The position numbers and the translations under genes were made by a program. 64,000 nt of DNA, from the NCBI GenBank assembly GCA_021234155.1, contig JAJEKV010000412.1:162069-226068 (forward strand), written 5' to 3'. Of this stretch, positions 1-12,859 are shown in pieces (positions within the stretch are counted from its first letter, which is position 1; each line of letters opens with the position of its first letter). Source of the DNA: Isoetes taiwanensis (Eukaryota; Streptophyta; Lycopodiopsida; Isoetales; Isoetaceae). The notes beneath the pieces were generated by a model. That model saw only the letters and a list, made by a program, of their open reading frames with translations. It did not search any database and had not been told where the DNA came from.

Positions 1-1717
1 ATAATCTTCTGATAAGAAACCATGGCAAAGACATTATTCATTGGAATTCCAATGGTCATAACTACTTATCAAATAGGCAGTTAAGGCATGTTATATTGGT
101 TGTGGACTAAGCACCTGATTTAGCTATCAGAGTAGAATTATCTAGTTCTAACAAAAAATACATGGGCATCTGAATGTTGAAAGTGACTGCAGAAGGACAC
201 GCTGCATTTCATTTTTGTACATCTAGTGGCTCTAGTGAGCCTTTGTGAAAACAACTTTTTAGGTCATTTGCGATTCTTTGTCAAACATTTCCTAACACGG
301 GAGGAAAAAGAAGTCCGGTAATTACTTTTTTCAAGCTCGAGTATGTGGCCTTTAAAGTTTTGTAGATATCTCTGCTCCAGAAGCTCCCAGATTCTGCAAC
401 TTTTGTATGCATGGAATGTAAAGCGGAATTAAATAGTTTGCCATAGCACGCCCAATACACAGAATGCATGTGTTGCTTGTACACAACCAGTTAAGAGATA
501 AGGAAGAGATGAACTAGCCCCAAAGGTTGGTGAAAGGGTAGGAAAGATCTCTAGACAAGAGTCGTGAAAGAAGATCAGCTCTGGGAAAAACCATCCTCCA
601 AATACAAAGTCGAGCCAAAGCTAGCAATAGATCTCGACGAAAGTACCGTGTAGATGATCTTACACGAAACAGTGAATGAAGCCTCCAATATAGTAATGAT
701 GCAAGAATCATGAGAAGAATCGAAGAAAAGACAGCTCGTGCTAACCTCAGTGCCAAAACTTGCTGGGGCGTGGCGTTTGAGAGAGGGGTTTGCTGCTGTC
801 GAGGCACAAAGCCAGAAACATTCTCCTGATATGTCGACGCACCCACGACGCACCCATAACTGCACCAGCACCATCGACATCTTCGGCCCCAGCACCATCG
901 ACATCGAGAGGGAAAAGTCGCCATTCCGGCATGTGGAACGCGGGCAAGCATGTGGAACGCGCCAATACACGCTGGAATTTCCCTTAATTTTCTTGTGACC
1001 GTCGATTAAATCTAACGATGGAAAGTGCATCCACGTGGAAAAAAGTCCTAGTTGGCAGCAACGTGGACACTCTAGAATTGCTTCAAAGTGTCCACTTGCG
1101 TTTGTGCAAACGTGCTAAAAAAAAACTCCAAGAATCAAGTGCACCCTTATTTGATTTGAATCCAGCTTGTTTACCGCGACGGATATGGAGAATTGCTGCA
1201 ATGAACATGGAGGATGTAGCACAGAGAGTTAGGCCGAAAGGATAGAGCCATGCCCAAAACGAAAAGGCCCAAAGGTATGTACCAAATTTCAAATTTCAAG
1301 CACGAGGGGGAAAAAAAGGCAGGGTACAGTAATATATTAAAATAATACATTAAAAAAAATATTCATAAACATAAGATATATGGCGTCCATTAGAAAATAC
1401 ATAAGGCGTTGTATTTATTGGAAAATTTATAGGATAGGACATTATGTTTATTAGAAACCATTGATATACCAAAAAAAAAGGGAGGGGGGTTCTATTTTTT
1501 GGTCTACGTATATATAGAAAATGCAAAGGTATGGTGTGCATTTAGACAATACATAGAAAATACATAGGATATGGTGCGATTAATAATGATTTGCACTCTA
1601 TGATATTGGAGGTAGAAACTATATTTGTAGGCAAGTAGGTTCGCCACACTTGTTGCATGTTTGATCATGTGAACAAAGGTATAGTAATCCAATATGATGT
1701 TTGAAAGTTACTCATTT
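1..1717. other. No recognisable gene; short direct repeats
   Basis: I see no conserved protein in either strand. Two short direct repeats lie close together: CACCAGCACCATCGACATC occurs twice near 861-906, and GCATGTGGAACGCG occurs twice at about 929-962. The open frames here are short and compositionally unremarkable. The stretch around 1300-1700 is AT-rich and has homopolymer runs. Confidence 0.4.
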
Positions 1718-2230
1718 TCAACCTTTTTGGACGTGTTCTTAGACCTCAAACCTGTGTTTTTCACTCTAAATGGCCTCAGACCTGTGTTTTTCATCTTGAA
1801 GGGCCTTAGACCTGCATTTTTTAATTTGAAGGGCCTTAGAACTGCATTTCGCACTTTGACCTGCATTTCTTGACTTGTGTTTTTCACTTTGAAGGGCCTC
1901 AGAACTGTGTCTTTCACTCTGAGAGGCCCTTCTCGACTCGCGAGTCGAGAAAGGGCCTCAAACCTGCGTTTTCCATTTTGAAGGACCTCAGAACTGCGTT
2001 TTCCACTTTGAGCTGCCTTTCTCGACGCAGCTCAGAGTGAAAAACATAGTTCTGAGCCCTTCAAACTGAAAAACGCAGGTCTGAGGCCCTTTCTCGACTC
2101 ACGAGTCGAGAAAGGCAGCTCAAAGTGGAAAACACAGTTTTGAGGTCCTTCAAAATGGAAAACGCAGGTTTGCGAGTCGAGAAAGGGCCTCAGACCTGCA
2201 TTTCTCACTTTGAGCTATCTTTCTTGACTA
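1718..2230. repeat. Nested tandem and inverted repeat with palindromic cores
   Basis: About 30-bp units built on TGAAGGGCCTCAGACCTG-CGTTTTTCACT recur from about 1718 to 1990. The array then turns over: 1946-2026 is matched by its reverse complement at about 2104-2180. Two near-perfect palindromes mark symmetry points: TTCTCGACTCG and its complement at 1930-1951, and CTTTCTCGACTC-AC-GAGTCGAGAAAG at 2089-2114. A transcript would fold into a long hairpin. No protein is evident. Confidence 0.8.
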
Positions 2231-3167
2231 AGTTGATTATGTGTGTTGCAGTCCTTATCCCGGCTAGATTAAATGCTCAGGAGCAATAGAAAGACCCGTT
2301 TATTGACGAAAGGAGATGAGATGAGAGTGATGAAATTAGTTGGACAGGCCAGATCGTGGCCAATGAAGCATCTCCTCATACAGGTTTTTATCGTCTTCAA
2401 GTTCTTTCCATGGCTTGGAACAGGTCGAAAGGGGCTCCACACCTTATTCTTATTAGGTGGTCTGTGCGCAAAAATGGTGTAATCATTGCGATAGCACGAC
2501 TGTCATGGTCTCTTCGACTATTGTAAACTACCATATAATGAAATTATTTTTGAATAAAAATTCAGCGCAAATCAGCACTTTGTTTGCAGAAAGAAAGCAT
2601 TTTCATTGGTTTTAGCTGTGTTTTTTATCTTCTCGGCTCGTTAACTGCGAAAAGGAGACCACGTAATTTTCCTTAGCTTTTTTCTTGTACAAGTGAAAAG
2701 GCCTCTTCTAAAGCAATAAAGGCGTTTCAAAAGTTTCGCCGTCTTTTGGGGTCAATTTAACTGAGTGCGAAAAAAAAAAAAGTGGGAATGACATGAGAAC
2801 CACTTTAATTAAATGCGACTTCTCTGCTATTACCAAAAAAATGACTTAAACGAGCAAGAACAGGGGATTTGGAAGTTTACGGGATTTGCAAACATATGAG
2901 ATCTGGAAGTTTAGGGGATGGGCAAAAACAGGGGATTTGCAAGCTTAGGGCATTTGCAAAAATAGGGGCTTAAGAACAACGATATTCAAAATCGTTTAAG
3001 CTTACAATCCTATTTCAAGAGGAAAATCATCGGATCTGGCTCTTCAAAATTGTTGCTCCGCCCCTGTTTCCTCGCTCCTGTTTCATAACAAAGCTCCACC
3101 AGACCAGGCTCAAGAACGGGGGTATTCAAGCTAAAAAAAACAGGAGATCTTTGTAGGATCCTGATCC
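2231..3167. repeat. Non-coding stretch with a GGGGATTTGCAAG minisatellite
   Basis: At about 2865-2975 a degenerate unit of roughly 30-35 bp (GGGGATTTGCAAG-TTAGGG) is repeated three to four times. The rest has AATAAA-like signals near 2555 and 2716 but no recognisable gene. Confidence 0.5.
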
Positions 3168-3261
3168 TTGGCAGCCAGAACTCCATTATCCGAGCTTTTG
3201 CAGGAAGAAAGGCCCTGGCAGCCAGAACTCCATTATCTGAGCTTTTGCAGGAAGAAAGGTA
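3168..3261. repeat. 47-bp tandem duplication
   Basis: The block starting GCAGCCAGAACTCCATTATC at 3171 is repeated at 3218 with one or two changes. It lies inside a 217-codon minus-strand open frame (3010-3663) that I do not regard as coding, because it has no family resemblance and spans this duplication and a poly-A run. Confidence 0.75.
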
Positions 3262-3789
3262 GGAAGAACTGCGTAGTCCATGGCCGGCTATCTCCGGCAT
3301 GAGAGCCTTGGTGACGCCATGGCTATGGCCACAACATGAAGCTTGGCGTTTGCGAGCTATGGCAAAGTAGGCATGGCTGAAGATGGAAGACGACGAATAG
3401 ATTGGCGAACGGCTCTGGCAGCGTTCAAGCGGCACCACCTGTACGGTGAAACTCCCTGGTTCCCTGAAATTAAAAAAAAAAAGGAATATTCCAGGAATTT
3501 TACAAAATGGTGGTTTATGTATTAGATAATTTTTCAGGTGGGGAGGGATTACGCTTTGAAAATTTTGAGGCAACGCCATTTGGCGGCGCATGGATGAGGC
3601 GCTGGAGTGCTCCGCCGAGGTGAGGGCAACCACTGAAAAGTTTTCAGGCGGAATCCCGACCACCTGAAAATATCAAACGTAATAAACACTAGCCGGGGTG
3701 ACGTACAGGAAAAATTTCCGACGACTGATGTGGCAAAAGTTTTTAAGGCATTGTTTGACGTGGCATTCTTCCCCTTTTTCTTCCAATAG

Positions 3790-4238
3790 CTCTGTTTTAT
3801 TTTTTCTTGCCTCCAACTTAGCGATCTCCGATGTCAGAGCCGATTTCGCAGCTCAATCATCAAAAGGTGAGTCGCTGCTTGGGAATGCAGTGACTGCTTG
3901 AGCTTTTTTTTTGTTATTTCATCTTAATCTTAACATTTGCTCTGTTTTTGTGTTTTAGGGCGACTTTTTGCTACTTTATGTCGACCATGGATCATTCTAG
4001 GCGGCTTCTTTGGTGCATGCAAAGTGCTTTGAAGTTCGGTTATGGTGGTTTTGCTCTATTTTGTTTTTTCTTGCTTATGGCTTGGCAATTTCCGGCGTCC
4101 GAGCCGATTTTGCGGCTCAGTCATCAAAAGGTGAGTCGTTGTTTGGGAATGCAGCGATTGCTTGAGTTTTTTTTATTTCATATTAATCTTAACATTTGCT
4201 CTGTTTTTGTGTTTTAGGCGAGTTTTTGCTGCTTTACC
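3790..4238 (+). repeat. Direct duplication of an exon/intron-like segment
   Basis: Two copies of about 190 bp lie at 3790-3978 and 4051-4238 (offset about 263 bp). Each contains the same layout: a CCGATTT(C/T)GC(A/G)GCTCA segment, then AAAAG followed by GTGAGTCG, a T-rich stretch of about 100 bp, and TGTGTTTTAG. This is what a GT-AG intron with flanking exons looks like. The copies differ at many single positions, so the duplication is not recent. No protein is recognised. Confidence 0.7.
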
Positions 4239-5501
4239 TATTTGAACCAGTTGAGGGCCGCATTTTTGCAAGAAAGAAGAGAAGAAAGATGTTTGGCAGC
4301 AGATAGCCTTGCAGGGAGCATTAGCGAAGCTGGAGTTGCAGGCTATGGCTATATTAGCTATGTGTATAATTTGAATGTGATTTAAAATTTATATGTATAC
4401 GTTGCCGGGTTATAATCTGTGTGTAAGAATTCATGTCAAAAAATGCACTCGAGAAAATTATTTAAAGTGGTGGAAAACATTCCTGGTGGACGTGAAATTC
4501 CGTGTCTTAATTTAGACAGAATATTACAATACTCTAACAGAATATTATAGTAATCCCAAGCTAGTGGATATTACATATACAACTATGTTCGTGTGGAGGG
4601 GATTCCGGCGTAGAAAATTGGCCGACGCGCGGATGCACGGAGGCCAATTTTCGGGCCGGAATACCCGACAGACAGACATTGGTGTAACGTGAAAATAGGC
4701 ACGTCCCATTTTCTGCTGACCTATCATTTTTTCTTTCTTTCTTTCTGTTTACGCTGAGCTCTAGCTATGGCGTCATCTGGGCACCAAGCAGCTTGGTTAA
4801 GGCGATGGTGGCATTCTTGAACTCTTCTTGAGCTGAATGCAAAATTTTATGACTGTGAATTTCTGTGTGAAACTCTCTTTGAATAAGTTTGGTGAATATT
4901 TATGTAATGCTCTTGATTTCTGTCTGATCAACTGCAAAAATACATACGTTTGAGAGTGAGTGATTCCTTGAAACTTAAGTTCAGAACTGAGTGATTCTTA
5001 AAAAGAATCACTGCCACGTGGCACACAGCCATGGGCGGATAGGGCAGAAAATAGAACACCCTATTTTTACATATCAAGAATTCGGGAAATGAACATTTTG
5101 CTCCGCACACGTAACTTATCTGCCAAACGGAATTTTGGGCCGAAGTAGCAACTGGACTAAACGGCGTCCCTCCTCTAATGCCGGAGAGAATTTGATTGCT
5201 TGGACAAAGATATTCTTAACTGGGCAAAAAAAAAAAATTATGAACAGAAATCAGAGGTACGTGGACATATCCTCAAAACAGTTTTTCAACATCTCTTTAG
5301 CATTGGAAAAGAGGAACGGGATAAAACAAGGTGCTATTGCAAGTGCGATCATGCTATAATTGCCCAAGGCAACGAAACTGGGGCATAGCGTGAAACTGGT
5401 CAAAACCCATTACATACAGGCCCGATACTTTGGCACACATTGATCATACCCAACATTCCAATTATTGTCCTTCAAGGGCACCACAGAAAGAGAAACAAAG
5501 G
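4239..5501. other. Intergenic, with an imperfect hairpin at 4600-4665
   Basis: Arms 4600-4623 and 4642-4665 are inverted copies (right-hand ends GAAAATTGGCC / GGCCAATTTTC), separated by 18 bases. A (TTTC)n run lies near 4727-4748. Otherwise I see no gene. This is downstream of the TAM41 gene, whose stop codon is at 5502-5504. Confidence 0.6.
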
Positions 5502-8500
5502 CTAACCTCTCAATCTCGAATTCCAGGCTTTCGATATCTTCCTTGATACATAATAAAATGCATTCAAACCTCCTGCAGCAAAGAAACCTGATGCCATTTG
5601 TCTAAAGCTGGATAATCTAACTATCCTGCCAATTGCCCGTTTCAAAATTCTCGGTCTATCGGTTTGGGATTTCACAAAAGCATCTGCTACCATGCAACCT
5701 GTGCCAGCCATCCTACCGTGTCGTTAGACATAAACGCTCAGGTAAAGACAAAGTCTATCATAAAGCATACCAGAACTTCCATATCGCAACCCCAGCTGCT
5801 TTGACAATCCCTTTAAAAGATTTGATGGGAGTGAAGTTACAAGTTCGCGTACAGCATGATTGCTACAGTCCTGTGAATTAAGGAAATTTACAGATAGCAA
5901 ACATTGCAAAACAACTTAGTAATGATGTTTCTGGTATTCTCGATATTCTAACCTGTGACAACAATGCCGGACCCTCATCACCAAATGTGTTCGGTAAGTA
6001 CAGCATGCCTGAGGCAGCAGCATGACAGAGCGGGGTCCTATACAACTCGTGAAAGTTTTTACCACTGCCTTGGACTATGTTGCGCACCTTGAAGAGACAA
6101 CACAAAACATAGTTTCTTCAAGACCTAACAATAGAATAATATATTCATGTTTTCGTTGGAGAATACACAAATAAAGTCACATCGTATACTGGAGCACAAT
6201 TGGAGAAACAAAGGAGCAACCATAAATTGCTAAGCCACACTGTGATTTGCAGCACTAATGTGATACTGAAGCACAGTTCTTTATAGATCGAAAGCATGTT
6301 CAAACTCCAGGCATCATATGCATTTATAGGATAGTCACTATTGCTGTGTGAGAATTTAAAAGGTTTTATAGCCTACTGGACAATCATAAAGTATTCAAAA
6401 TAACATCATAATCATCACCTGCCTTGTTCCTATCTTCAGCAAAGAATAGACGGATGTCTCCCATATATGATAAGCTAGCTATCATCACATAAAGATCTTC
6501 CTGCAGAAGCAAATATATGCGCACTTTGTCTTAAGAAGAATTAGGTCCAAATGTTTTTACAAACGAGTTGGCTGAAAGGGTACTAGAATGAAAATACAGG
6601 TATGACGAAAAAAAGAAAGCTAGCACTGCTTTCCGACCATTTGGAATGATTATATTGATCATCGGACTTCACAGTCCTGCCAAAATATCTAGATGATAAA
6701 AAATAAGAAAGTACCTCTGAAAATTTTTCTGGCAAGAGCAACAGTGCTGTGGACACTGCTGCTTGGAGATTCACCTTATTTGCGATTGCTAAGCCTGCAT
6801 TATCTACGAGTACATTAACCTGCCAATGACTGTTTAAACTTCATATTTTGCTACTCCAAAACGAATAATGAACACTCTAGTAAATATACAGGTTTTTGAA
6901 GCCTTCCACTAATATATAGTGAATTCCAAGTGAAAATATCCTGTACTACATTGTCCATGCCAACAACCCCATATTTTATAGTCTGCAACCAAAAGGGTAA
7001 CAATCAGAATCTTCCAACAGATTTGCATAGATTGACAATGATTATGAAGCATTTAGCATAGAGAGAAAGAAGATCTGCATTAGGACAGAATGAAGTGAAA
7101 TGAAATGTTTATTATATGCTGTGGAGATGAGTCAGGTCTATAAGGACAATCACACATATCTGTGAACAACATTCTCTCACTTTCTAACACTTTCACTCTC
7201 TTCTGCCACATGCACTGGCCTATTACTATGGTCCTATAATATAGCTGCCATACATTGGATCTCATAGTATGCCGGACCAGTAACATCAGAGTGCCAAATT
7301 GCATAATCTGCAGGTCCTCCTTAACCATTCCACCTTATGTCTTGATACTCAGCCTTGGTAGTTGATGAGAGAATATCTTAAACTGGCTTTTGTTGCTTAG
7401 CCTGTTAGTTGATGAGAGAATATTCTAAATTGTCCAGTAACCGCCAGTGCTCTGCGTGCCAAGGCAGCGGACCAAAAAGTGGTCGCAAAATTGCAATTTG
7501 GTGGGAAGTTCTTTCGAAGTTTGCCATGTCGGACTAATGGGACTTCTTTAAATCATGTCTGATAAGTTAGTTAATACTTCTTGAAGAGTAATGGAGTGTG
7601 CTTTTATATACGATTGAAGCGAGTAAAAGAATTATTATGTATGCACTTCAAGCATGCGTCCTACATATACATATTGTAGAGTTCAAAAACATGGACTGCC
7701 ACATCCACACCTCGCTCATCCATAGAGAACCTGAAATACCAGTCAACTGCATTCATCATATTGTTTTCTGTCGAAATGCTGGTGGATCAATTGCTCACAA
7801 GTTACACAAACACTTACACCGATGTGTAAATGGCAACAGATGCTGCTATAACTATCCATACCAACCAATGCAACAAGAGAGTCAAGGGCAATATTGAAGA
7901 CAGAATATATAATGCATTCTTGCTCCGCCAGCTTGATTGCCGCATTATGGTAGATGCTGCATCAATGCTACACATCTGTATGGCAATATAAGGATTTGGT
8001 ATCACTAGATTTTGCGTCACCGACCAAATCGGACAAACCACATAACTACCATCAAGAAAAAAATGGTTACTTTAAGGCGCATCGTCTACCTTTGTCCACA
8101 GAAACATCATGGGGAATTTTCTCCTAAGATATAATGAACGAGACACCTGCCAATAGATGCCTGCTAGTGTACCTTCCCTAGATGCCTTTGCACCTTTCAC
8201 AGAATCAAAAGACCTCTCTTGGACTGATATTTTTGCAAGCGGTAAACCCTAAACTCGGCAATCTCGCACACATCCAGTACAATGAATCATACAAACTGAT
8301 ACCATGCATGCCAGCAACACCGTTGGAACCAGTTGGATCAGTAGCATGCAAGTGTCGTGGCAAGGATGACAGCAAAAGATCAAGGCATCAAGTAATATGC
8401 CGAATATCGTAGGGGGGAAGCTGTTCCAGACTAAGTTCTAATGTGAGGCTTTGGCGTACTAACTTTGATATGTTTCTCATTTTGAGGATTTAAAAGACTA

Positions 8501-11020
8501 GGCAAGGAATCCTTTTCTGACCATTCTGTGAGTTTTCAAGATGCTCCAGCCTAAGAGTTATCAACTACGTGTCATGTCAATTGCAAGGACAATGTGGAAT
8601 GTAGAATGAATGGATGTGGAACTAAAACTTTGCTTATAATCATCTTTGCCAGAAAATGTACTTCAAGTCCCTCTCCGTCATGTTTCCCACATTAAGACTT
8701 CATATAAAACAGCAAGCTATTGAAGAGACGAAGCTTTGACGGAATATCTTAGAAATTAGCCTGAACGCAACTTCTTTCTATCATGGCTAGTGAAGCGTAG
8801 CCTTTACTGAGCTTTGCATGAGCAGGTCCTCGAAATTGTACTCCCGAATATGTATAATGGAGACAACCTCACTAATACATCCATTATAACAAAATGAGTT
8901 GCTAGCTATGCACACATGCCAAAAATGAAAAGAACAAGCTTCAAAGTCTGTCAACTGGACTTGCTTGTTTCCTCTCGAATTAAAGTCTCCAAGCATTAAG
9001 CATTGTTTAAAAACTCAATGACAGGAGGGAGCGAGTGAAACAAACAAACATGCAAAGACAGAATGTGGCATGATGTCATTCCTCCTTCATTCATTGCAGT
9101 TAAAAAAGTAAATAACGACATCTAACATGTGAATGGCTGCAAATCATGCCATGCAGCTACTGTCCTTGTCCAGTACAAAACACCAGTTCCCATTTGTTTA
9201 TATAGAAGCATGCAAAATGCATAAATGAGATTCAGGCATAAATGAATCCCACTACCTTGTCCTGCCATGGCACAAAAGGGTTGAAATGGACACCAACACC
9301 AACTGTTTCTGCGACACGGGCGATCTGCATGAAATTAACCATCTATTAAGTGCCAACTATTAATAGAGAGAGCAGACATGCTGCAGGTTATATAAAATTA
9401 GAGTTGTCCATGACTCAAGGGAATGAGATGGGAGGCAACAAATAACATCAACTCAACTACAGAAACAAATGAACTACCACTCCGGGATGATACAACAATG
9501 CGCCAAACTGGCAAAGGCATTCGACCTCAGACACAAAGTAATGCTAGAAAAGACACAGCAAGCTGGTATATTTAACTGACGTTCCATAATATATCCAGGT
9601 GCATAGAAAATACTTAGTCAACGATCAGCCACACTTCAGATTAACCAATTTGGAAAGATAGCCCAGTACCATTTTGCCACCAAAATACGCCAACCATGAA
9701 GAATAATGCGTTGGATTCTTCTCAATATTCTGCAAAACAAAATAATATCCATTCTGCTATTACAAGCTTATAGTATGAAAAACAAAACACGTTTTGACAC
9801 ACACACACCCACCCCCCTTTTGCTCTTTATCATTTGCTGCATGGTTTGTATCCGAAAATTTTATTTATACACAACAACTCTGGATTCTTCTGCCGCAAGC
9901 TATATATAAGACTTTTTTGTTCGCCATGATATAGACAATGCCAATCACAACCCAGATTGCCCAATTTTCTCAGTATTTTAGCTTCCTTTCATGATGACCA
10001 CAATCATACGCGATGTGAGAAGCAACATTTTTCAAGACATTCTTAGTGCTTAAATTCTTAATCCATTGCGACATTTTGCAAGACATCCTAATGCTTAAAT
10101 TCTTAATCCATAATGTAATTCATCTTACTATGACACACATCGCATGCCTTCTCACTGATCAGAATAACACGTCTCTTCTTGCCTTATACGGGTTCCTTTA
10201 GCAAACTGAAATGTTCACGCAAATAAAAAGATCCCCAAGGATTTGACTAATCATTATTATTGCATTGCAGTGACTTTAAGGGAAGTGAAGTGCATCCACC
10301 AGGCCAATATTAGGGATGCATATTAGTCATTTACTGTTCCATTGGTTGGTTTTTTTATGTCTTTACAAATGGCATATGGCTAAAGATCCGTATTCATCTG
10401 CTGCTTCACCTTACATTTCAATAATATGATAAGTTTAGAACAATGATAGTTCAGTTTATTTATAAAATTGCTACCCTGAGAAGTCAACCCATAGCTTATC
10501 TGGCACAATTCAACTTTTCCTTTCTCAATCCGAGTTCTTCAATTAACACAAACTTCTCCCTTCTTTTTGAAATAACAGCTACAAGGCGTGCCAGAGAGCT
10601 TGCCAAGAATTTTATGCGCTGAAAATGACAAGGAACTAAAGTAAACAATGTCCAATTCTTTTATACACCATGCGATACAGAATTTTGCAATATCTGTAGC
10701 ATTGGCCATGTATTCCAATCAAATCCTCTGTTCTTGTTGCAAACTTCCTTATATCCTTGTTATTTGTTAATACATCGACATACCTGTGAGTGCCACTGTG
10801 CTGGAGACGATACACCAAGGATATAGTCGACCATTGGTACCTACGTATTGGTTAACAAGATCAACCATAAATGTACCACGATTGGCATGTTTGAAGAAAG
10901 AAATACCTGGTTGTTTAGAAGACCAGACTGCCGAAACACGCCGGAACCATAAGCAAAGGCAAAGTCTACAGGGGGCAGCCCACTGAGGGGAGCTGCAAGT
11001 TGCTCCATCGCTGACGCCAT
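5502..11020 (-). CDS. TAM41: TAM41-like mitochondrial phosphatidate cytidylyltransferase, 10 exons
   Basis: TAM41/MMP37 makes CDP-diacylglycerol from phosphatidate and CTP at the mitochondrial inner membrane, the step before cardiolipin synthesis. Coding exons on the minus strand: 10907-11020, 10784-10840, 9670-9729, 9256-9324, 6890-6982, 6715-6819, 6423-6500, 5953-6087, 5771-5870, 5502-5683. All junctions join in frame and give about 330 residues, the usual plant length. Residues 24-27 (YGSG) and 42-43 (VD in MVDYILG) form the nucleotidyltransferase motif. Other family landmarks are VGVGVHFNPFVPW, KYGVV, SLYISGRLQKP, LLLLPEKFSEEDLY, LSYMGD and FAEDRNK. The C-terminal exon has RLSSFRQMASGF. 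The start ATG at 11018-11020 has a good context and fits the family N-terminus. The exon ending at 6423 uses a GC donor if phase is kept. The 2.3-kb intron at 6983-9255 holds nothing I recognise. No frameshift is needed. Family assignment is by recognised motifs, not a search. Confidence 0.93.
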
Positions 11021-12440
11021 ACAGAAGCCCGCCTTAGCTATGATAGCCACCTTGTCGGAGTTGCTAACAGAGTGAAGTAACAAGTTACCACGTCCATCTG
11101 CCCCTATCGAATTGTGTATTCGTATAGCAGGGTAGTGTAACTGAGTCGTTGAGTGTGCTAAAAATGTCTGTATGTGTTTTACTTATGTCTTCCAGCCACA
11201 ATGTTAGCACTTTCCAGTACTCACAATATTTTAAGCTATAAGTTTTCATTTATAGCACCATTAAATGAGTCGTACCACGTGGATGTATTAGGTAAGGAAA
11301 TAAACCTCTGACATGGAGCATTTCTATATGGTGTTTGTATCCCACAAATTTATTTAACTACTATTATGATTGTGGAACTACGTATCTTCACTTGGGTATT
11401 TGGATAAATTCCATACATGTTTGGATTGGAACCAAATTATTAGGGTCGCAAATGGCATATAGCAGATTGTGCCAACTCAACTACATTGCTAATGGGTGAA
11501 CCTAATTGGCCAGTTGTGGGAGCAACAAATGAATGCATATCAAAGTTATCAATTGCATGCAAGCTTGGTCTTGGGTGTTCCAATTCGTGGCTATCAATCT
11601 TAGAAGATATAATGGCATTCTGGTTTGATCACCAGGTATTTAATGGCACGGCTTATTTGAAGAATAGTGTGTTTCCAATCTTCATGGATAGCCTACATTG
11701 CTAACTTCTTTTCTTTGCCTCTGAGATTGATTAATTTTGGAGTTCTTTTGTCATGTCCCACTATGGCATCGACATGCACTATTTTGTAAATATAACTCAA
11801 GTTGTGGTCCTACAATCTCGTATCATATAGTTGGATGACACACACATGGTTGTGCAGTTGTAGCACTACATCAAACACCAAATTCTGTTTTCCAGACATC
11901 TTGAAATACATGTAAAGCATTCTGTTCATCATGGCCCTTCTCTCCAAAATCTTAGAACAGAATGGCTTTAGGAGACATATGCCAAATGCTTAAACCTTGG
12001 CTCACAATCGAGCCAGAACTTGGTTCATCTTCCAACTGCTTACAGATTTTGCAACTGAAAGACATAGTTGGAGATTTCTTAGCACTTTAAAATGCTGAAC
12101 TAGTAGAGCTTTTTGGACACGAATACCACTTGTATAATTGTGAACTTGAGAGACGAAAAAGTTGCACAAATAAAAAACTAATAGATCAGGACTTACAAAA
12201 GTATATTTATTATCCTTGTTGTACCTTGCTCATTGAGTCAAATTTCATATCAACCAACATGCAAATATGGATTTGACCAAGAAGGAAATCCAATATTAGG
12301 GACCAAACCAATTGGGTGTGAACATTAATATGTCACATGTGTCTAGGACATGTGGATTCAGTTGTGCAAGTCATCACTACATTAAAATGTACAAATATAC
12401 AACGCCATCGATCCATAATGGCAAGTTAAATTTTGAAAAC
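11021..12440. other. Upstream region of TAM41; no gene seen
   Basis: This holds the 5' flank of the minus-strand TAM41 gene. A 72-codon open frame at 11486-11704 on the plus strand has no recognised relative. I could not identify a convincing TATA box for TAM41. Confidence 0.4.
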
Positions 12441-12474
12441 GAAAATCTAAAACGGCAAAAGTACAAAATCGGTA

Positions 12475-12695
12475 AAAGTACAAAATGATATCATTCTACT
12501 AAACAATGCTCTTGTTTCACTCCAAAACCACATACAGAAAACGGAAACAAAAACAAAAACATGGCAAGTCAAATCTTCAAAACGGAAACTGAAAATAGCA
12601 AACAAAACAGCAAAGTACAAAAGAACACGGAATGATTTCATATTACTGAATAATGCCCTTGTTTTACTCCAAAACCACATAAAAATAGAGTACGA
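12475..12695. repeat. Diverged tandem duplication
   Basis: Two copies of about 65-70 bp, near 12475-12545 and 12625-12690, share the block AATGCYCTTGTTTYACTCC followed by AAAACCACATA. They are about 145 bp apart in an A-rich setting. No coding content is visible. Confidence 0.65.
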
Positions 12696-12859
12696 ACTCA
12701 TAATAAGAACAATTGAAGCTAACATAGCCATTTTAGAAAAATAGGCTAGACTTACGAAAGTTTAGGTTGCGAGATATGTTTTGCCCTTGCTCAAAGTCGG
12801 TAAACATGAAGCCTACAACATTGTGGATTGGGACAACTCATGAAATGCAGTCTGGCCTG

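Noticed and set aside
3010-3663. A 217-codon minus-strand open frame
   Set aside because: No family resemblance, it spans a 47-bp tandem duplication and poly-A runs, and has no conserved-looking motif.
6715-6819. LVDNAG first read as a short-chain dehydrogenase signature
   Set aside because: The flanking exons give the TAM41 order (GRLQKP before, LLLLPEKFSEEDLY after); no Rossmann glycine motif is present.
12447-12731. A 94-codon minus-strand frame with repeated MWFWS blocks
   Set aside because: The repetition comes from the DNA duplication at 12475-12695; no conserved domain.
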